From positions 6,138,001 through 6,202,000 of the forward strand of contig NZ_AP018439.1 of the NCBI RefSeq assembly GCF_009937955.1: a DNA stretch of 64,000 nt, read 5' to 3'. The stretch is from Undibacterium sp. KW1 (GTDB lineage: Bacteria > Pseudomonadota > Gammaproteobacteria > Burkholderiales > Burkholderiaceae_D). Position 1 is the stretch's first letter. Each line of letters starts with the position of its first letter. The notes beneath the pieces are model-generated. The model searched no databases, had not been told where the DNA came from, and was given only the letters and a program-made list of their open reading frames with translations. The position numbers were made by a program, and so were the translations under genes. Shown here one piece after another: positions 54,101-63,003 of the stretch.

Positions 54101-56308
54101 CTGGTCTTCAAAGCGCCAGTAGTAATTGCGGTCTTCACGGAACAGACGTACTGGCAAAGTCGGTGATGCCTGCAATTTGCCATCCTTGTCCGAGCGTATA
54201 ACTTCAAATTCCACAGGGCTGCCTTCAGGCGCATATTCACCAGTGAACATGGGGCGCAGGCCCACCAGCACGGGGGCTGGCCAGACTACGCGTTCCATGC
54301 TGCGCACGACTGGGCGGCCACCACTTTCCAGCAGGCTCAGGGTAGTGCGTACTGTGAAGGGGGAGCGACGTTTGGCGATGGGTGAGAGATCAACATCGAC
54401 GGATGCCTTGCCTTCATCATCAAGCTTGCTTTCTTCCAGTTCCGTACGGGTCTTGGCTTCGTTTTCAGTGACATCGCCAAATTCAAAACCGGGGTATTGC
54501 TTGGCCAGCGGATTCTTATTGCGTTCAAACTGTGCCACGCCCAACAAGCGGTTACCAGCTGCCGGTGCGCCGTACAGGTAGCTGCCGACCACATCAACAC
54601 TGTAGTCACTGTCAGCCGCCAGCGTCGCCAGCTTGCTGGACAGATCGAGCTTCATGCGTTCTGGCAGGAATTCTTCGACACCGAAGCGGAACACCGTGCC
54701 CGGCACCTTGTCAGCCGGGTCAGCGCGCAATTCCAGGGTCCAGAAACCGGTAGGAGCATCAGCTGGTAATTCCAGGCGCTTGACGAGGTAACCACCAAAG
54801 CGCTGGTCTGGCCGCCAAGTCGCGGTGAACTGGTCTTTGCCATCCGGGCGTTTCAGTCTGGCCTGTATGGCCTTGGCAGGCACGGCGCGGCCATCGGCAT
54901 CACGTGCCAGCACAGACACATCGAATTGCTCGCCTGGGCGATACAGATTGCGCCCGGAATAGGCAAACAGGCGCGTTGCCTTGTAAGGCGAGCCAGTGAT
55001 ATCGTACTCTGACAAATCGAGCGCAGGTTCCTTCAGCGCCAGTACTGAAATCTGCTCCCCCTTGCGTGCCATCAAGACCTTGGCAGTTTTTGGCTGTTCG
55101 GCAAAAACCACATGACCATCACCATCGGTATCGGCCTTGGCCAGTACTTTGCCCGCTTCATCCATCCAGGATACTTCAACACCAGCGACGGCCTTGCCAT
55201 CAGTCAGAGAACTGACAAAGGCATCAGCTGATTTGTCATACAAACGCGTATGCAGGCCCAGGTCGGACACATAGAAATACGTGGTCTGGTATTCATAGCG
55301 GAAACGGCCAGGCTGGCTCATGACGGCGACATACACGCCGGGGTCCTTGAGTTCTTTGATATCTTCTACCGAGATATAAGTGACACTGCGCTTGTTGGCT
55401 TTTTGCTCGGTCATGAAGCGGCCCAGATACACGCTCTCTGACATCTTGCGCAATTCATCGAGCTGGTAAACCTGGACAGCGCCTTTCAGACTGCTGCGCC
55501 TGTAGTCATAGTTGTAGTCCTCGCCAGCTTCGCCTTCCTCACTATCGGTTTTTGCGGCATCGGCTTTTTTCGGTTTGCCATTGATGACGCTGTCAAGGAA
55601 GCGTGGCAACTGGTCATTTTTGACACGCAGGAATTGCACATCGACTTCCGGCACGTTCACAGTAACAACAGGCAAACCGCCATTCTGTTTAGCAGGCAAG
55701 ACCATGCCATTACTGGCGAAATAATACGAAGGAGAAACTGGCGCCGAGACGATCGAATAGCGTGCTTCACTGCCTAGTGTCTTGCCATTGCGAGCAGGCA
55801 GGCCGGTCTGCACCTGGACGACATAGCGGGTCTGTGGCTTAATATGCGGGAAGTACAAAAGGCGCGGGTTTTCACCAACCACCCAGGCACCGGTTACCGG
55901 CTTGCCGCCCTTGCTATCAGTGTCTTCTGCTTTGGTGCTGACTGTGCTGACCTTGCCTTTTTTGGACTGGCCATCATCGTCATAGCCATTATCTTCATCG
56001 TTGTTATTGGTTTCGGCTTTTTTCAGATCAGCAGCCGAGGGCGGCATCTCGAATACCTGCAAATACTTTTCATAAGTCTTGCTGCTGTCGAGAGGAATAC
56101 TGAAAGTCAGCGCCAGTGCTGGCGCACCATCAAGGCCACGGTCTGCCGCATCGACCAGGGTCAGCGGCGCATTCGGATCATCCTTGATTTCCAGTGCGCC
56201 AACAGCATCAGGTGAGCCCGGGCTTTTGTTCTTGTACCAGTATGCGCCGCCTATGATGGCAATGAATAAGGCGAACAACATCGCCATTTTGAACGATTTG
56301 CTTTGCAT
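51167..56308 (-). CDS. Bacterial alpha-2-macroglobulin (YfhM/ECAM type)
   Basis: 1713 aa periplasmic protease trap that works with PBP1C to guard the cell wall. N-terminal membrane anchor (MAMLFALFIAIIGGAYWYK) without a lipobox Cys, many macroglobulin domains, and the thioester site YPYGCAEQ with C1227 (52619-52630), so the covalent-trap type. The C-terminus ends ADLYGQTGGTDVLTVVESGK-like. An acidic low-complexity region (NNDEDNGYDDDGQSKKGK) lies near residues 95-120. It is first in the pair with pbpC. Confidence 0.93.
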   Translation of the reverse strand: MQSKSFKMAMLFALFIAIIGGAYWYKNKSPGSPDAVGALEIKDDPNAPLTLVDAADRGLDGAPALALTFSIPLDSSKTYEKYLQVFEMPPSAADLKKAETNNNDEDNGYDDDGQSKKGKVSTVSTKAEDTDSKGGKPVTGAWVVGENPRLLYFPHIKPQTRYVVQVQTGLPARNGKTLGSEARYSIVSAPVSPSYYFASNGMVLPAKQNGGLPVVTVNVPEVDVQFLRVKNDQLPRFLDSVINGKPKKADAAKTDSEEGEAGEDYNYDYRRSSLKGAVQVYQLDELRKMSESVYLGRFMTEQKANKRSVTYISVEDIKELKDPGVYVAVMSQPGRFRYEYQTTYFYVSDLGLHTRLYDKSADAFVSSLTDGKAVAGVEVSWMDEAGKVLAKADTDGDGHVVFAEQPKTAKVLMARKGEQISVLALKEPALDLSEYDITGSPYKATRLFAYSGRNLYRPGEQFDVSVLARDADGRAVPAKAIQARLKRPDGKDQFTATWRPDQRFGGYLVKRLELPADAPTGFWTLELRADPADKVPGTVFRFGVEEFLPERMKLDLSSKLATLAADSDYSVDVVGSYLYGAPAAGNRLLGVAQFERNKNPLAKQYPGFEFGDVTENEAKTRTELEESKLDDEGKASVDVDLSPIAKRRSPFTVRTTLSLLESGGRPVVRSMERVVWPAPVLVGLRPMFTGEYAPEGSPVEFEVIRSDKDGKLQASPTLPVRLFREDRNYYWRFEDQRGWQSGFTETDELVETSAVAVPANGRGKLRLPVRYGRYRLEVLDPDTKMQAVYRFYVGWSARTDESQGVRPDKVAMKLDKPVYKDGDTARLTFTPPHKGEALITVEGDKTLWIKRMAVGADATTIDIPLNKDWKRHDLYVSAVVLRPGNEGDKVTPARALGVAHIPLDRADRKFAVTMEAPVKVLPDSTVKVKIKVPEAKGQKTMVTLSAVDVGILNITKFVSPDPHAFFFAKLRYGPDQHDIYGRLIEKMQGQKGKLKFGGDNTPKATKSLPKKVKLIDIFSGPVQLNEQGEAEIPLAIPDFNGTLRLMAVVAGSERFGAKDAEMTVAAPLIAELATPRFLSFGDTAIVALDLHNLSGAGQNLKVSINGGEALKLTEAERSLSLKDQQKQTLRFPIEAKPVPGLHTITVNISGSGIKMERSFALTVQAPTPQTQITKRFTVKAGESLDIKEADLAGLHKASLLAHMVVSNKAPIDIRAAIQGLLTYPYGCAEQTTSTAYPHVFIDEEGAKRFGLKPYTREQRVEMLDKAIARLATMQAPNGGFSLWGNVSEYEYWLSAYVTGFLVDAREQGFGVPDAMYNKALDFLLRGLQDGVARMPASPKPIAATTTGTSNLWEENRVRDNSHFGVLAAGAYVLSRQNKAPLATLRQMHDARGNAQSGLALIQLGIALKQMGDKARSDVALTEGVKKGRDNGYWWYDYGSNLRDAALSYALLDRHQIKLDGRDNLIGVIANEMEKHRYYSTQEKLALFLVGRTYSTGETTPWTGTLAIAGKTDELSAKATLFRELQASELSSGVKLSNNSKDNLYVELSMNGNPVKLPPAKSDVIELSRKMYAPDGTEIGNRALKVGETIIMRITARSRNAMGTGMIVDRIPAGLEIENTNIVQGEQMGVVTIDKLNPAEAMQDPHIKHVEFRDDRFVAAVRMDWNVLNLFYRVRVVTPGKFVIPPLYAEDMYRPDLYGQTGGTDVLTVVESGK

Positions 56309-56387
56309 GGTGCTTCCCTGATTATCTGGATGGATTGCCTAAATTTTGCACAATGATTATGACATGGGCATTGTCAATAATTTCACT

Positions 56388-56422
56388 TGTTACGATATCT
56401 TCCGGTGTTACGATTTCTTCCG
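56388..56422 (-). promoter_or_regulatory. 18-bp tandem repeat upstream of the alpha-2-macroglobulin gene
   Basis: TGTTACGATATCTTCCG (56388-56404) and TGTTACGATTTCTTCCG (56406-56422) are direct repeats 18 bp apart, 80-115 bases upstream of the start codon. Possible binding sites of an envelope-stress regulator, or a small duplication. Confidence 0.4.
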
Positions 56423-56446
56423 TGGGGGTAAATGCAACAAAGTTTC

Positions 56447-56764
56447 TTATGGGGCGGTTAAGTAAGAATTGCTAGGAAGGATGATAATAAGAGGCTGTTG
56501 CAAAATTAACCTGGCGTTGTTGCGCCTAGCCATCTTGATTTTGCAACAGCCTCTAAGGAAAGCAATGAGACCGAACACTTTGGCATATACAAATGCAGAG
56601 TTAGAGAATGCTGTATTGGCGGGATTGCTGTCATATCTACCCTGTCCGGCAAAACCAGCGAGTACGACGATACCGACCATGACAACGGTCAAGACGATCA
56701 GGAAGAGCATCAAAACCGGTATGGAAATAAGCAAGGCGCGTGCAGGCTGACTCCAACTGACCAC
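56447..56764 (-). CDS. Possible small membrane protein, C-terminus altered by hairpin insertion
   Basis: 105 aa from GTG 56764. A single strong membrane helix (about 10-36, ALLISIPVLMLFLIVLTVVMVGIVVLAGF) is followed by a polar loop. The last 35 residues come from the hairpin at 56490-56554, so the original C-terminus was probably different. No family was recognised and there is no clear ribosome site. It could be a decayed gene. Confidence 0.35.
   Translation of the reverse strand: MVSWSQPARALLISIPVLMLFLIVLTVVMVGIVVLAGFAGQGRYDSNPANTAFSNSAFVYAKVFGLIAFLRGCCKIKMARRNNARLILQQPLIIILPSNSYLTAP
56490..56554. mobile_element. Short perfect hairpin element (MITE-like)
   Basis: AGAGGCTGTTGCAAAAT (56490-56506) and ATTTTGCAACAGCCTCT (56538-56554) are perfect 17-bp inverted repeats around a 31-base loop. 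GGCTGTTGCAAAA resembles ends of several insertion sequences, so this may be a non-autonomous remnant. It can also act as a terminator. Confidence 0.55.
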
Positions 56765-57018
56765 ACGATCTCTTTTTTGCGATATTGCTGTTGTCCATTT
56801 CTACAATGCTGTACCTGTATAAGAAATAAGCCCTGCGCCTGAAGCACAAACTATGCGCAAACTACGCAGCAAAACGCATATTACTGTCTTGACGTATGAG
56901 AACATAGCCAACTAAAGTATGTAGCTGGCAAACACATTCTTGATTTACCGATTGTTTGAGCTCACCGGTCCATATAAAAACCTGCACGAAGAAATTAAAA
57001 TCCAATAAAGCGATACTA

Positions 57019-57795
57019 ATGAATAAGATATGCAAACTTGTCGTGACCAGTCTGTTTCTGTTGAATACCTCCGCATACGCAGAACAAGCTGCCGTAAGTG
57101 TCAAACAAATAGGTGCCAGTTTTCTTGAGGCACCACCTGGACGTGAAAAAAACCTGGTTCCTATGGGGAGCATGAATGCACAGGAAAAGGTGGAGACCCA
57201 TCTCATTGCAACGTTCAAGAACCGGCTGATTACAGACATGCCTTTTTTTAGCAATGATTCAAAAGTCAGTGCTATAGCTATCTTGTCAGATAAATCTACC
57301 GTTGAACTTGGACCTGCCGAGGTGTCCAGCTTTCGCAAAGTGAGTGAGGATAGGAAGAAAACCCTGATCTCCGTCAGTGTTTCCCGTTTGCCTGATAAAC
57401 CTGTCGCTGGTATCCGGTTCAGTGGCAGTGTCAAGGTTCAGGTCGCGATTTCAGAAGTCCGAAAAACCGCGAAATTTGAAGCGAAAGTGGGCAGCAGACC
57501 TGAATTGGGCATAGGTCAGATCAGCGTTGCCGTACTTGATGCCAATTCTTTCACGTTGAGCGGCGGCGAGGCTTTAGAGCGTATTTCGGCAATCAAGATC
57601 ACCAAGGCTGATGGCAGCACACTCACCGGACAGCGTGGAGCACTCTCAAGACAAGGAGAAACCGATGGCGTGCGGGTGCAGACCCAATGGACCTTCCCAG
57701 GCCCTGTCAGCTCTGGCAAGTTGGACATCACGATGTATGACGCACTGGAAACTGTCGATGTACCAGTCAGCGTGGTCGTGGCAAAGCCTTATTAA
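57019..57795 (+). CDS. Exported protein of unknown function, 258 aa
   Basis: Signal peptide (1-21, MNKICKLVVTSLFLLNTSAYA), then two to three beta-rich segments. ATG 57019 is chosen because the longer frame from 56956 puts basic residues ahead of the signal. The N-terminal half (VKQIGASFLEAPPGREKNLVPMGSMNAQEKVETHLIA) and the C-terminal half (LDITMYDALETVDVPVSVVVAKPY) do not match a family I know. The antisense frame of 190 aa is rejected. Confidence 0.75.
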   Translation: MNKICKLVVTSLFLLNTSAYAEQAAVSVKQIGASFLEAPPGREKNLVPMGSMNAQEKVETHLIATFKNRLITDMPFFSNDSKVSAIAILSDKSTVELGPAEVSSFRKVSEDRKKTLISVSVSRLPDKPVAGIRFSGSVKVQVAISEVRKTAKFEAKVGSRPELGIGQISVAVLDANSFTLSGGEALERISAIKITKADGSTLTGQRGALSRQGETDGVRVQTQWTFPGPVSSGKLDITMYDALETVDVPVSVVVAKPY

Positions 57796-57833
57796 CCAGT
57801 GTTTAATGTGTGAAAGCAGGGTATGCCCTGCTT

Positions 57834-58457
57834 TCAATACGGCTCAAAACTGATCTTGTGCTTTTGCAGAACATCAAGCATCAGTTGCTTCCATGGCCCG
57901 CTCGGTGTCCAGACCTTGCTGACTGATTCATAGGCAATGGACGGGTCTTCCTTGCCGACCACCACGCGGTACAGAAAGACCATGGTGGATGCACGCATGT
58001 TCACCTGGCAGTGCACCAGCACCTTTTTATTTCCCAGGCCCTGCAGTATGGCGGCAAAGGTTTCGTAGTCGCTGACGGCTGGCTTGTTGAAAACGATGGG
58101 GATATTCACAAACAACATGTTCTGGCGACCGACGATGATGTTTTCTTCACGCACGGCATCAGAGACATGCGGCGGGGCCAGGTAGATGACAGCTTCATAG
58201 CCTTGCGCAGACAAGCTTTCCAGCGCTTTGGCAGTGGGCTGGCCTGAGGTGGTCAGTTGTGCGGTGATCGGGACAACATTCGGGGCATCTATGTTTTGAG
58301 CGTTTTGTGTGTTTTGTGCATAGGCATGTGTGGATAAGCTTGTACATAAGGCTGTGGACAAGCCCAGAAAAGCGGTGCATAAGTATGTAGATAAGCTTGT
58401 GGACATGCCTGTGAATATCCTGTGGAGCAATGAGTTAAAAGGCTTGCTCATACTCAC
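57834..58457 (-). CDS. Exported tyrosine-phosphatase-like protein
   Basis: 207 aa. The PTP active site VLVHCQVNMRAS (H-C-x5-R) lies near residue 145-156, with the Asp-containing NKPAVSDY before it. The start is GTG 58457 or ATG 58451. The signal-peptide region (about 18-48, STSLSTYLCTAFLGLSTALCTSLSTHAYA) is encoded by DNA made of repeated DnaA-box-like 9-mers. It probably acts on a periplasmic phosphate ester. It starts just after the SnoaL-like gene and may be coupled to it. Confidence 0.8.
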   Translation of the reverse strand: MSMSKPFNSLLHRIFTGMSTSLSTYLCTAFLGLSTALCTSLSTHAYAQNTQNAQNIDAPNVVPITAQLTTSGQPTAKALESLSAQGYEAVIYLAPPHVSDAVREENIIVGRQNMLFVNIPIVFNKPAVSDYETFAAILQGLGNKKVLVHCQVNMRASTMVFLYRVVVGKEDPSIAYESVSKVWTPSGPWKQLMLDVLQKHKISFEPY

Positions 58458-58459
58458 GC

Positions 58460-58888
58460 TTAAGACTCATTCTGGGTTTCCAGCGTCAGCAAATTTGCAT
58501 CACGGCTGATACGCCATTTGCCATCTGCCTGCAAGCGCCAGATACTCAGCACGTTTCCGGCACGTCGCATCTGTGGACCAGCCTGTTTCGGGATGATTTC
58601 GACTCGCAGGTAAGACCAGGTATAGGCAAGATCAGCCTGCACGACAATTTCCTGTATCTGGGAGCTGGAAGCGATGTGATGTGTCTGCAAGATATTGCGC
58701 AGGTTCTGGGCAAATTGCTCGCGGCCCTTCATCGGCGGATGGCCTGCCACCAGGAAGACCACTTCTTCATCCATCAAATCGAGCAACTTATCCACATCCC
58801 CGGCAGCGGTGGCATCCTGCCATAGCCGGATATTGTTCAGTATGCTCGTGGCTGCTGCGCTGGCTTGCTCGGTTCCTTCAATGTGCAT
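58460..58888 (-). CDS. SnoaL-like / SgcJ-EcaC family protein
   Basis: 142 aa NTF2-like fold: NNIRLWQDATAAGDVDKLLDLMDEEVVFLVAGHPPMKGREQFAQNLRNIL, then a hydrophobic pocket with IWRLQADGKWRISRDAN. ATG 58888 is chosen because AAAGGA lies six bases before it; the upstream start at 58921 is unsupported. Such proteins are small enzymes or ligand carriers; substrate unknown. Confidence 0.85.
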   Translation of the reverse strand: MHIEGTEQASAAATSILNNIRLWQDATAAGDVDKLLDLMDEEVVFLVAGHPPMKGREQFAQNLRNILQTHHIASSSQIQEIVVQADLAYTWSYLRVEIIPKQAGPQMRRAGNVLSIWRLQADGKWRISRDANLLTLETQNES

Positions 58889-58934
58889 GGCGGTCCTTTT
58901 TGATGTTTGTGGCTGAAGCAAGCGCAGATACTGC

Positions 58935-59642
58935 TTATTTGGGCGGTGGCACCTGGCTTTGCAGGATTTGTCCGAGGTCCTTGCCTTGCTGTGCCAGCAG
59001 GCTTTCCAGCGCTGGCATCAGTGGCCCCAGGGTTTCTGCCAGCATGTTGCGTACTGTATCGACCACGACTTGGGTGGTTCGTTCAATTTCTATGTTCAGG
59101 CTGGCACCGGTTTTTTTCTCAGCAAAGACGGTCATGCGCAGGGTTTCCGGGATCAGCCATACTTCAAACCAGCCTTCCTGGCGGTTGACCTCGGCTATCG
59201 TCAGGCTGGCACCATTGATGGCGATATAGCCTTTGGCGAAGATATAGCGCAGCCATTCTGGTGGAACGGCGATGCGTATCACGTAATTGTTTTCCAGCTC
59301 GCGTATCTGTGCGATATGGGCTTTGAAGTCGATATGACCAGACAAGGGGTGGCCACCGATCTCGGCACCATCCTTGGCGGCGCGTTCTACATTGACGCGG
59401 CCATCCTGTGCATATTCACCCAGCGTGGTAATCGCCAGGCTTTGCTGCATGACATCAAATTCTGCGGCATTGTCGCCATGCAGGGCGGTCACGGTCAGGC
59501 AAACGCCATCGACGGCGACGCTGGCACCGATTTCCAGGTCTTTGCAAAAACCGCCAGGGAATTCCAGCTGATAAGTGCGCAAACCGGTCTTGTCATTCAG
59601 TGCTGCTATGCGGGCTATGCCCTGTACTATGCCTGTGAACAT
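58935..59642 (-). CDS. ribE: Riboflavin synthase, alpha chain type
   Basis: 235 aa, with two similar lumazine-binding halves: MFTGIVQGIARI..ASVAVDGVCLTVTAL and GGHPLSGHIDFKAHI ... INGASLTIAEV. Joins two 6,7-dimethyl-8-ribityllumazine molecules to riboflavin and 5-amino-6-ribitylaminouracil. A C-terminal tail of about 30 residues (LLAQQGKDLGQILQSQVPPPK) is extra. No other riboflavin gene is adjacent and no FMN riboswitch is seen, so it may be a second copy. Confidence 0.92.
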   Translation of the reverse strand: MFTGIVQGIARIAALNDKTGLRTYQLEFPGGFCKDLEIGASVAVDGVCLTVTALHGDNAAEFDVMQQSLAITTLGEYAQDGRVNVERAAKDGAEIGGHPLSGHIDFKAHIAQIRELENNYVIRIAVPPEWLRYIFAKGYIAINGASLTIAEVNRQEGWFEVWLIPETLRMTVFAEKKTGASLNIEIERTTQVVVDTVRNMLAETLGPLMPALESLLAQQGKDLGQILQSQVPPPK

Positions 59643-59706
59643 GTTTTATCTTGTTGGGTACTTGGAATGTCTGTGATTGTAAGCCATTCATGCGCTGGCG
59701 ATATGT

Positions 59707-61716
59707 TTATGCCGCCAGCGGCAATTCCACCAGGAAGTTGCAACCATGCCCAGCCACGCTTTCGCAATCGACCTTACCGCCGCAGGCTTCACTAAGCTTT
59801 TTGACGATGGACAAGCCCAGGCCGCTGGAATGTTCTCCTGCCGTTGGCAGGCTCGACAATTTGGTGAATTTTTCAAACAGGTGTTGCTGGTCTGCCGCAG
59901 ACAAGCCCGGCCCTTCATCCCTGACCTGGAACACACCAAATTCTGCTGTACTGCTGACATTGAGCCAGATACGCTTGCCCAGCGGTGAATATTTGACGGC
60001 ATTTGACAACAGGTTATCAATGATTTGTACACAGGCATCAAAGTCTGCCCTGACCATGACACCTTCCTGTATATCCAGTATGACCTGCAAGTCCTTGGCC
60101 TTGAGCATTTCGGTATATTGCTGAGCCACGTCCTGCAATATGCTCGACAAGTCCAGGCTTTGCAGCTTCAGATGCAGGTGGCCAGAATCGAGGGCATTCA
60201 CATCCAGCAAATTGCTGATGATGCGCATCATGCGCTGGCCGCTGTTGCTGATGCGCTCCAGATAATGCTGGCGCTGGTCTTCCGGCATGTTTTGCTGCAG
60301 TTTGCGCAGCAAGTCGCTCATGCCTATGATGCTGGTCAGCGGATTTTTCAAATCATGGGCGGCAATGCCGAGGAAATCATTCTTGTCCTTGTCGAGTTTT
60401 TGCAGGCTGGCAACCGCCTCGTCGAGTTCGGCAGTGCGCTGCCTGACCTTGGCATCAAGCTCTTGTTCAGTACGTTGAGATATCTCCAGCAGCTTTGCCT
60501 GGGTCTGGGCGTGTTCTTTCTTCATCAGGCTGATGTGATAGGCCTGGGCCAGGGCCAGCAAAATGGCTTCTATGGCTGAACCTAACTGGAAACCATATTC
60601 AGTCGCCCAGTTAGGCTCCAGCAAGCCCATATTGCGCAAGGCCACCAGCGACAGGCCGGTGATCCAGGTGGCAGATGCCAGCAAGACGATGTAACCAGGG
60701 CGATAACCGCGCAAACCCACCAGCAGGCACACAGGCAGGATCACCAACATCAGGGCAAAGCCGGTTATTTGCATCAGTGGAGCGACCAACTGGTAATAAC
60801 CGGCCAGCACTGCTAGCGACACGGCTACGCAGATAATCTGGGTGAAGACGAACAGGCTATTAATGCGCGGCATTTTTTCATGCAGGCGCAAAAAGCTGGC
60901 GATGAACATGGTAGAGCTCATGACCACCAGTGGCGACAGGAAGCCGGGTAATATATCCGCCAGTTCTGGCCAGTCAGGCAGGATGTACATGGCAACATGG
61001 CCGTTCAGGCTCATGCCTGCCAGCAAGGACATGCAAGATAGAAACAGGTAATAGCGCAGCGCTACATCACGGTAAGAAATGGCCAGCAGCAGGTTATATA
61101 CGATCATGGCCAGCAGCACGCCATAATAAATGCCCATGAACATAGCAACCTGGCTGGAGTGCTCGACAAAGGCATGTGATTCCCACAGGCTGGCGCGCAG
61201 GAACACTGCGCTGCTGCTTTGCAGGCGCAGATACAGATGTTGTATTCGGGTATCCGGCAATTGCAGCTGGAACAGCGGGTAATGATGTTTGAGTTCCAGG
61301 CTGGAAAAAGGCAGGCGGTCACCGGCACGGTGCGCCGTCATGCTGCCATCCGGGTGGACCTGGTAAAGACGGATATCATCAAGGATGACTGGTGACAATT
61401 CCATCAGCCATTGCCGCGCCAAAGCGGCCTGGCTGCCTTGCACATCCAGCTTCAGCCAGAATACAGATTTGGAAAACGATACATTCAAATTGCCGCGCAG
61501 TGGCCGGAACTCTGCATTACTGGATGGTTTGAGCAGGTCGGCAATTTCCATGCTGGCGCTTTTATCTTCAAATACCTGGAAGGCAGAGCGCAAGGGAATT
61601 TCATTTTTACCATCATCAAGCCTGAGAACTGCTGCATGTGCAAACGTCGCGCAACAGCCCAGGCAAACTGCGAGCAGTAACAGGAAACGTAAGCAAGTAT
61701 TGCGGACTGCGGTCAT
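59707..61716 (-). CDS. Histidine kinase with 7TMR-DISM sensor
   Basis: 669 aa: signal peptide (1-29, ending AHAA), a 7TMR-DISMED2 extracellular domain (about 30-180), seven membrane helices (about 190-400), a coiled-coil linker (KEHAQTQAKLLEISQRTEQELDAKVRQRTAELDEAVASLQ), HisKA with AAHDLKNPLTSIIG, and HATPase with DNLLSNAVKYSPLG and GLGLSIVKK. It senses an unknown carbohydrate-like ligand. No response regulator gene is adjacent. Confidence 0.93.
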   Translation of the reverse strand: MTAVRNTCLRFLLLLAVCLGCCATFAHAAVLRLDDGKNEIPLRSAFQVFEDKSASMEIADLLKPSSNAEFRPLRGNLNVSFSKSVFWLKLDVQGSQAALARQWLMELSPVILDDIRLYQVHPDGSMTAHRAGDRLPFSSLELKHHYPLFQLQLPDTRIQHLYLRLQSSSAVFLRASLWESHAFVEHSSQVAMFMGIYYGVLLAMIVYNLLLAISYRDVALRYYLFLSCMSLLAGMSLNGHVAMYILPDWPELADILPGFLSPLVVMSSTMFIASFLRLHEKMPRINSLFVFTQIICVAVSLAVLAGYYQLVAPLMQITGFALMLVILPVCLLVGLRGYRPGYIVLLASATWITGLSLVALRNMGLLEPNWATEYGFQLGSAIEAILLALAQAYHISLMKKEHAQTQAKLLEISQRTEQELDAKVRQRTAELDEAVASLQKLDKDKNDFLGIAAHDLKNPLTSIIGMSDLLRKLQQNMPEDQRQHYLERISNSGQRMMRIISNLLDVNALDSGHLHLKLQSLDLSSILQDVAQQYTEMLKAKDLQVILDIQEGVMVRADFDACVQIIDNLLSNAVKYSPLGKRIWLNVSSTAEFGVFQVRDEGPGLSAADQQHLFEKFTKLSSLPTAGEHSSGLGLSIVKKLSEACGGKVDCESVAGHGCNFLVELPLAA

Positions 61717-61880
61717 ATTGATAGCTTAAATCTCATGCACATCTTGCCGCCTGACGCCGGGCCAGCCGGTTTCAGGCAGAGAATTGGTAGCCGCGTGTGC
61801 TGGCTGCCACAATAGTAAGCAAATTCCTGTTCTTCTTCCATCCTTGCTTATTGATAATGCTGTTTTATCTGAATCTGGTC

Positions 61881-62855
61881 TCAGGTGTCGAGTTTTATTT
61901 CATGTTCCAGCTCGGTAATCAGGTTCGAGTGCGTCATATCAACCAGATTGCCGCGTATCCACTGGTGCGCAGGGTTGCGGCTATCGCGTTCATGCCACAG
62001 CATATCGACGTGCACATCCGGCATAGCGAAAGGTAGTTCTTTCCAGACCAGCCCCCCTGTCATGCCGGTGGCGGCAACCAGATGGCGTGGCAATACCGTC
62101 AGCAGATCCGAGTTGGATACGACACGTCCACTGGTAAAGAATTGATTGACTGTTAATACTATGCGTCTTTCCCTGCCCATCTGGGCCAGGGCTTCATCGA
62201 CGAGGCCGTGGGCACGGCCAGAAAAACTCACCAGCAAATGCCTGGCATTGCAATAATCGTCGAGTGTCAGTTTTTTATTCGCCAGTGGATGACCACGCCG
62301 CATGACCACCACATAATGGCCGGAATACAGCCTCTCATGCCGTATCGCGCTATTCGCCGCCCCCTGCCCGCCTGTGAGCTGGGCCACGACGCCAGGGAAG
62401 AAGCCGATGGCGATATCAATATCACCACGCATGAGCATGGGGCGCGGTTCACGCGTGGTCAGCGGCACCATGCGCACATTGACGCGCGGTGCTTCTTTTT
62501 CCAGCACATTGACGAGGGTAGGCATCCACAGCGCGGCAGTCGCATCTGACATCGCCATCCTGAAGGTGGTTTGTGCCTGTGATACATCAAAGCTGGTCGG
62601 GGCAATTGCACTTTCGAGCGCGGACAGGGCCTGGCGTATCGCTGGCCACAATATCTCTGCACGTGGCGTAGGCTTGACGCCATAGGCGGTACGTATCAAT
62701 AACTCATCACCGAGCGAATGACGCAGGCGTTTCAGTGCATTGGAGACCGCGGGCTGGGTCATGGCCAGCTTGTCTGCCGCACGGGTCAGGTTCTGCTCGA
62801 TCATGACAGCATCAAACACACGCAGGAGATTCAAATCCAATGTCAGAAAATTCAC
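61881..62855 (-). CDS. LysR family regulator (NodD/nahR-like)
   Basis: 324 aa with N-terminal HTH (LTLDLNLLRVFDAVMIEQNLTRAADKLAMTQPAVSNALKRLRHSLGDELLIR). It is divergent from the two small genes at 63004 and 63367, the likely targets. The 148-bp intergenic region is AT-rich and contains several ATT/AAT symmetric motifs. The C-terminal ligand domain has the usual FHVAM-like segment (FRMAMSDATAALWMPTL). Confidence 0.92.
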   Translation of the reverse strand: MNFLTLDLNLLRVFDAVMIEQNLTRAADKLAMTQPAVSNALKRLRHSLGDELLIRTAYGVKPTPRAEILWPAIRQALSALESAIAPTSFDVSQAQTTFRMAMSDATAALWMPTLVNVLEKEAPRVNVRMVPLTTREPRPMLMRGDIDIAIGFFPGVVAQLTGGQGAANSAIRHERLYSGHYVVVMRRGHPLANKKLTLDDYCNARHLLVSFSGRAHGLVDEALAQMGRERRIVLTVNQFFTSGRVVSNSDLLTVLPRHLVAATGMTGGLVWKELPFAMPDVHVDMLWHERDSRNPAHQWIRGNLVDMTHSNLITELEHEIKLDT

Positions 62856-63003
62856 GTTATTTGCTCCAATTGGTAAATTGCCAATGAGTTACTGACAATT
62901 ATTCATAAACAGCATAATTGATATGGTAAATCAAAATTAGAATTATATGATGCACTGCAATATTATGTCGTCATTACAAAGAGTTTAAAGAGTGGAGTAA
63001 ATC

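Noticed and set aside
56862..57434. 190-aa minus-strand frame opposite the exported-protein gene
   Set aside because: Shadow of the plus-strand gene, which has a signal peptide; the antisense product has no features.
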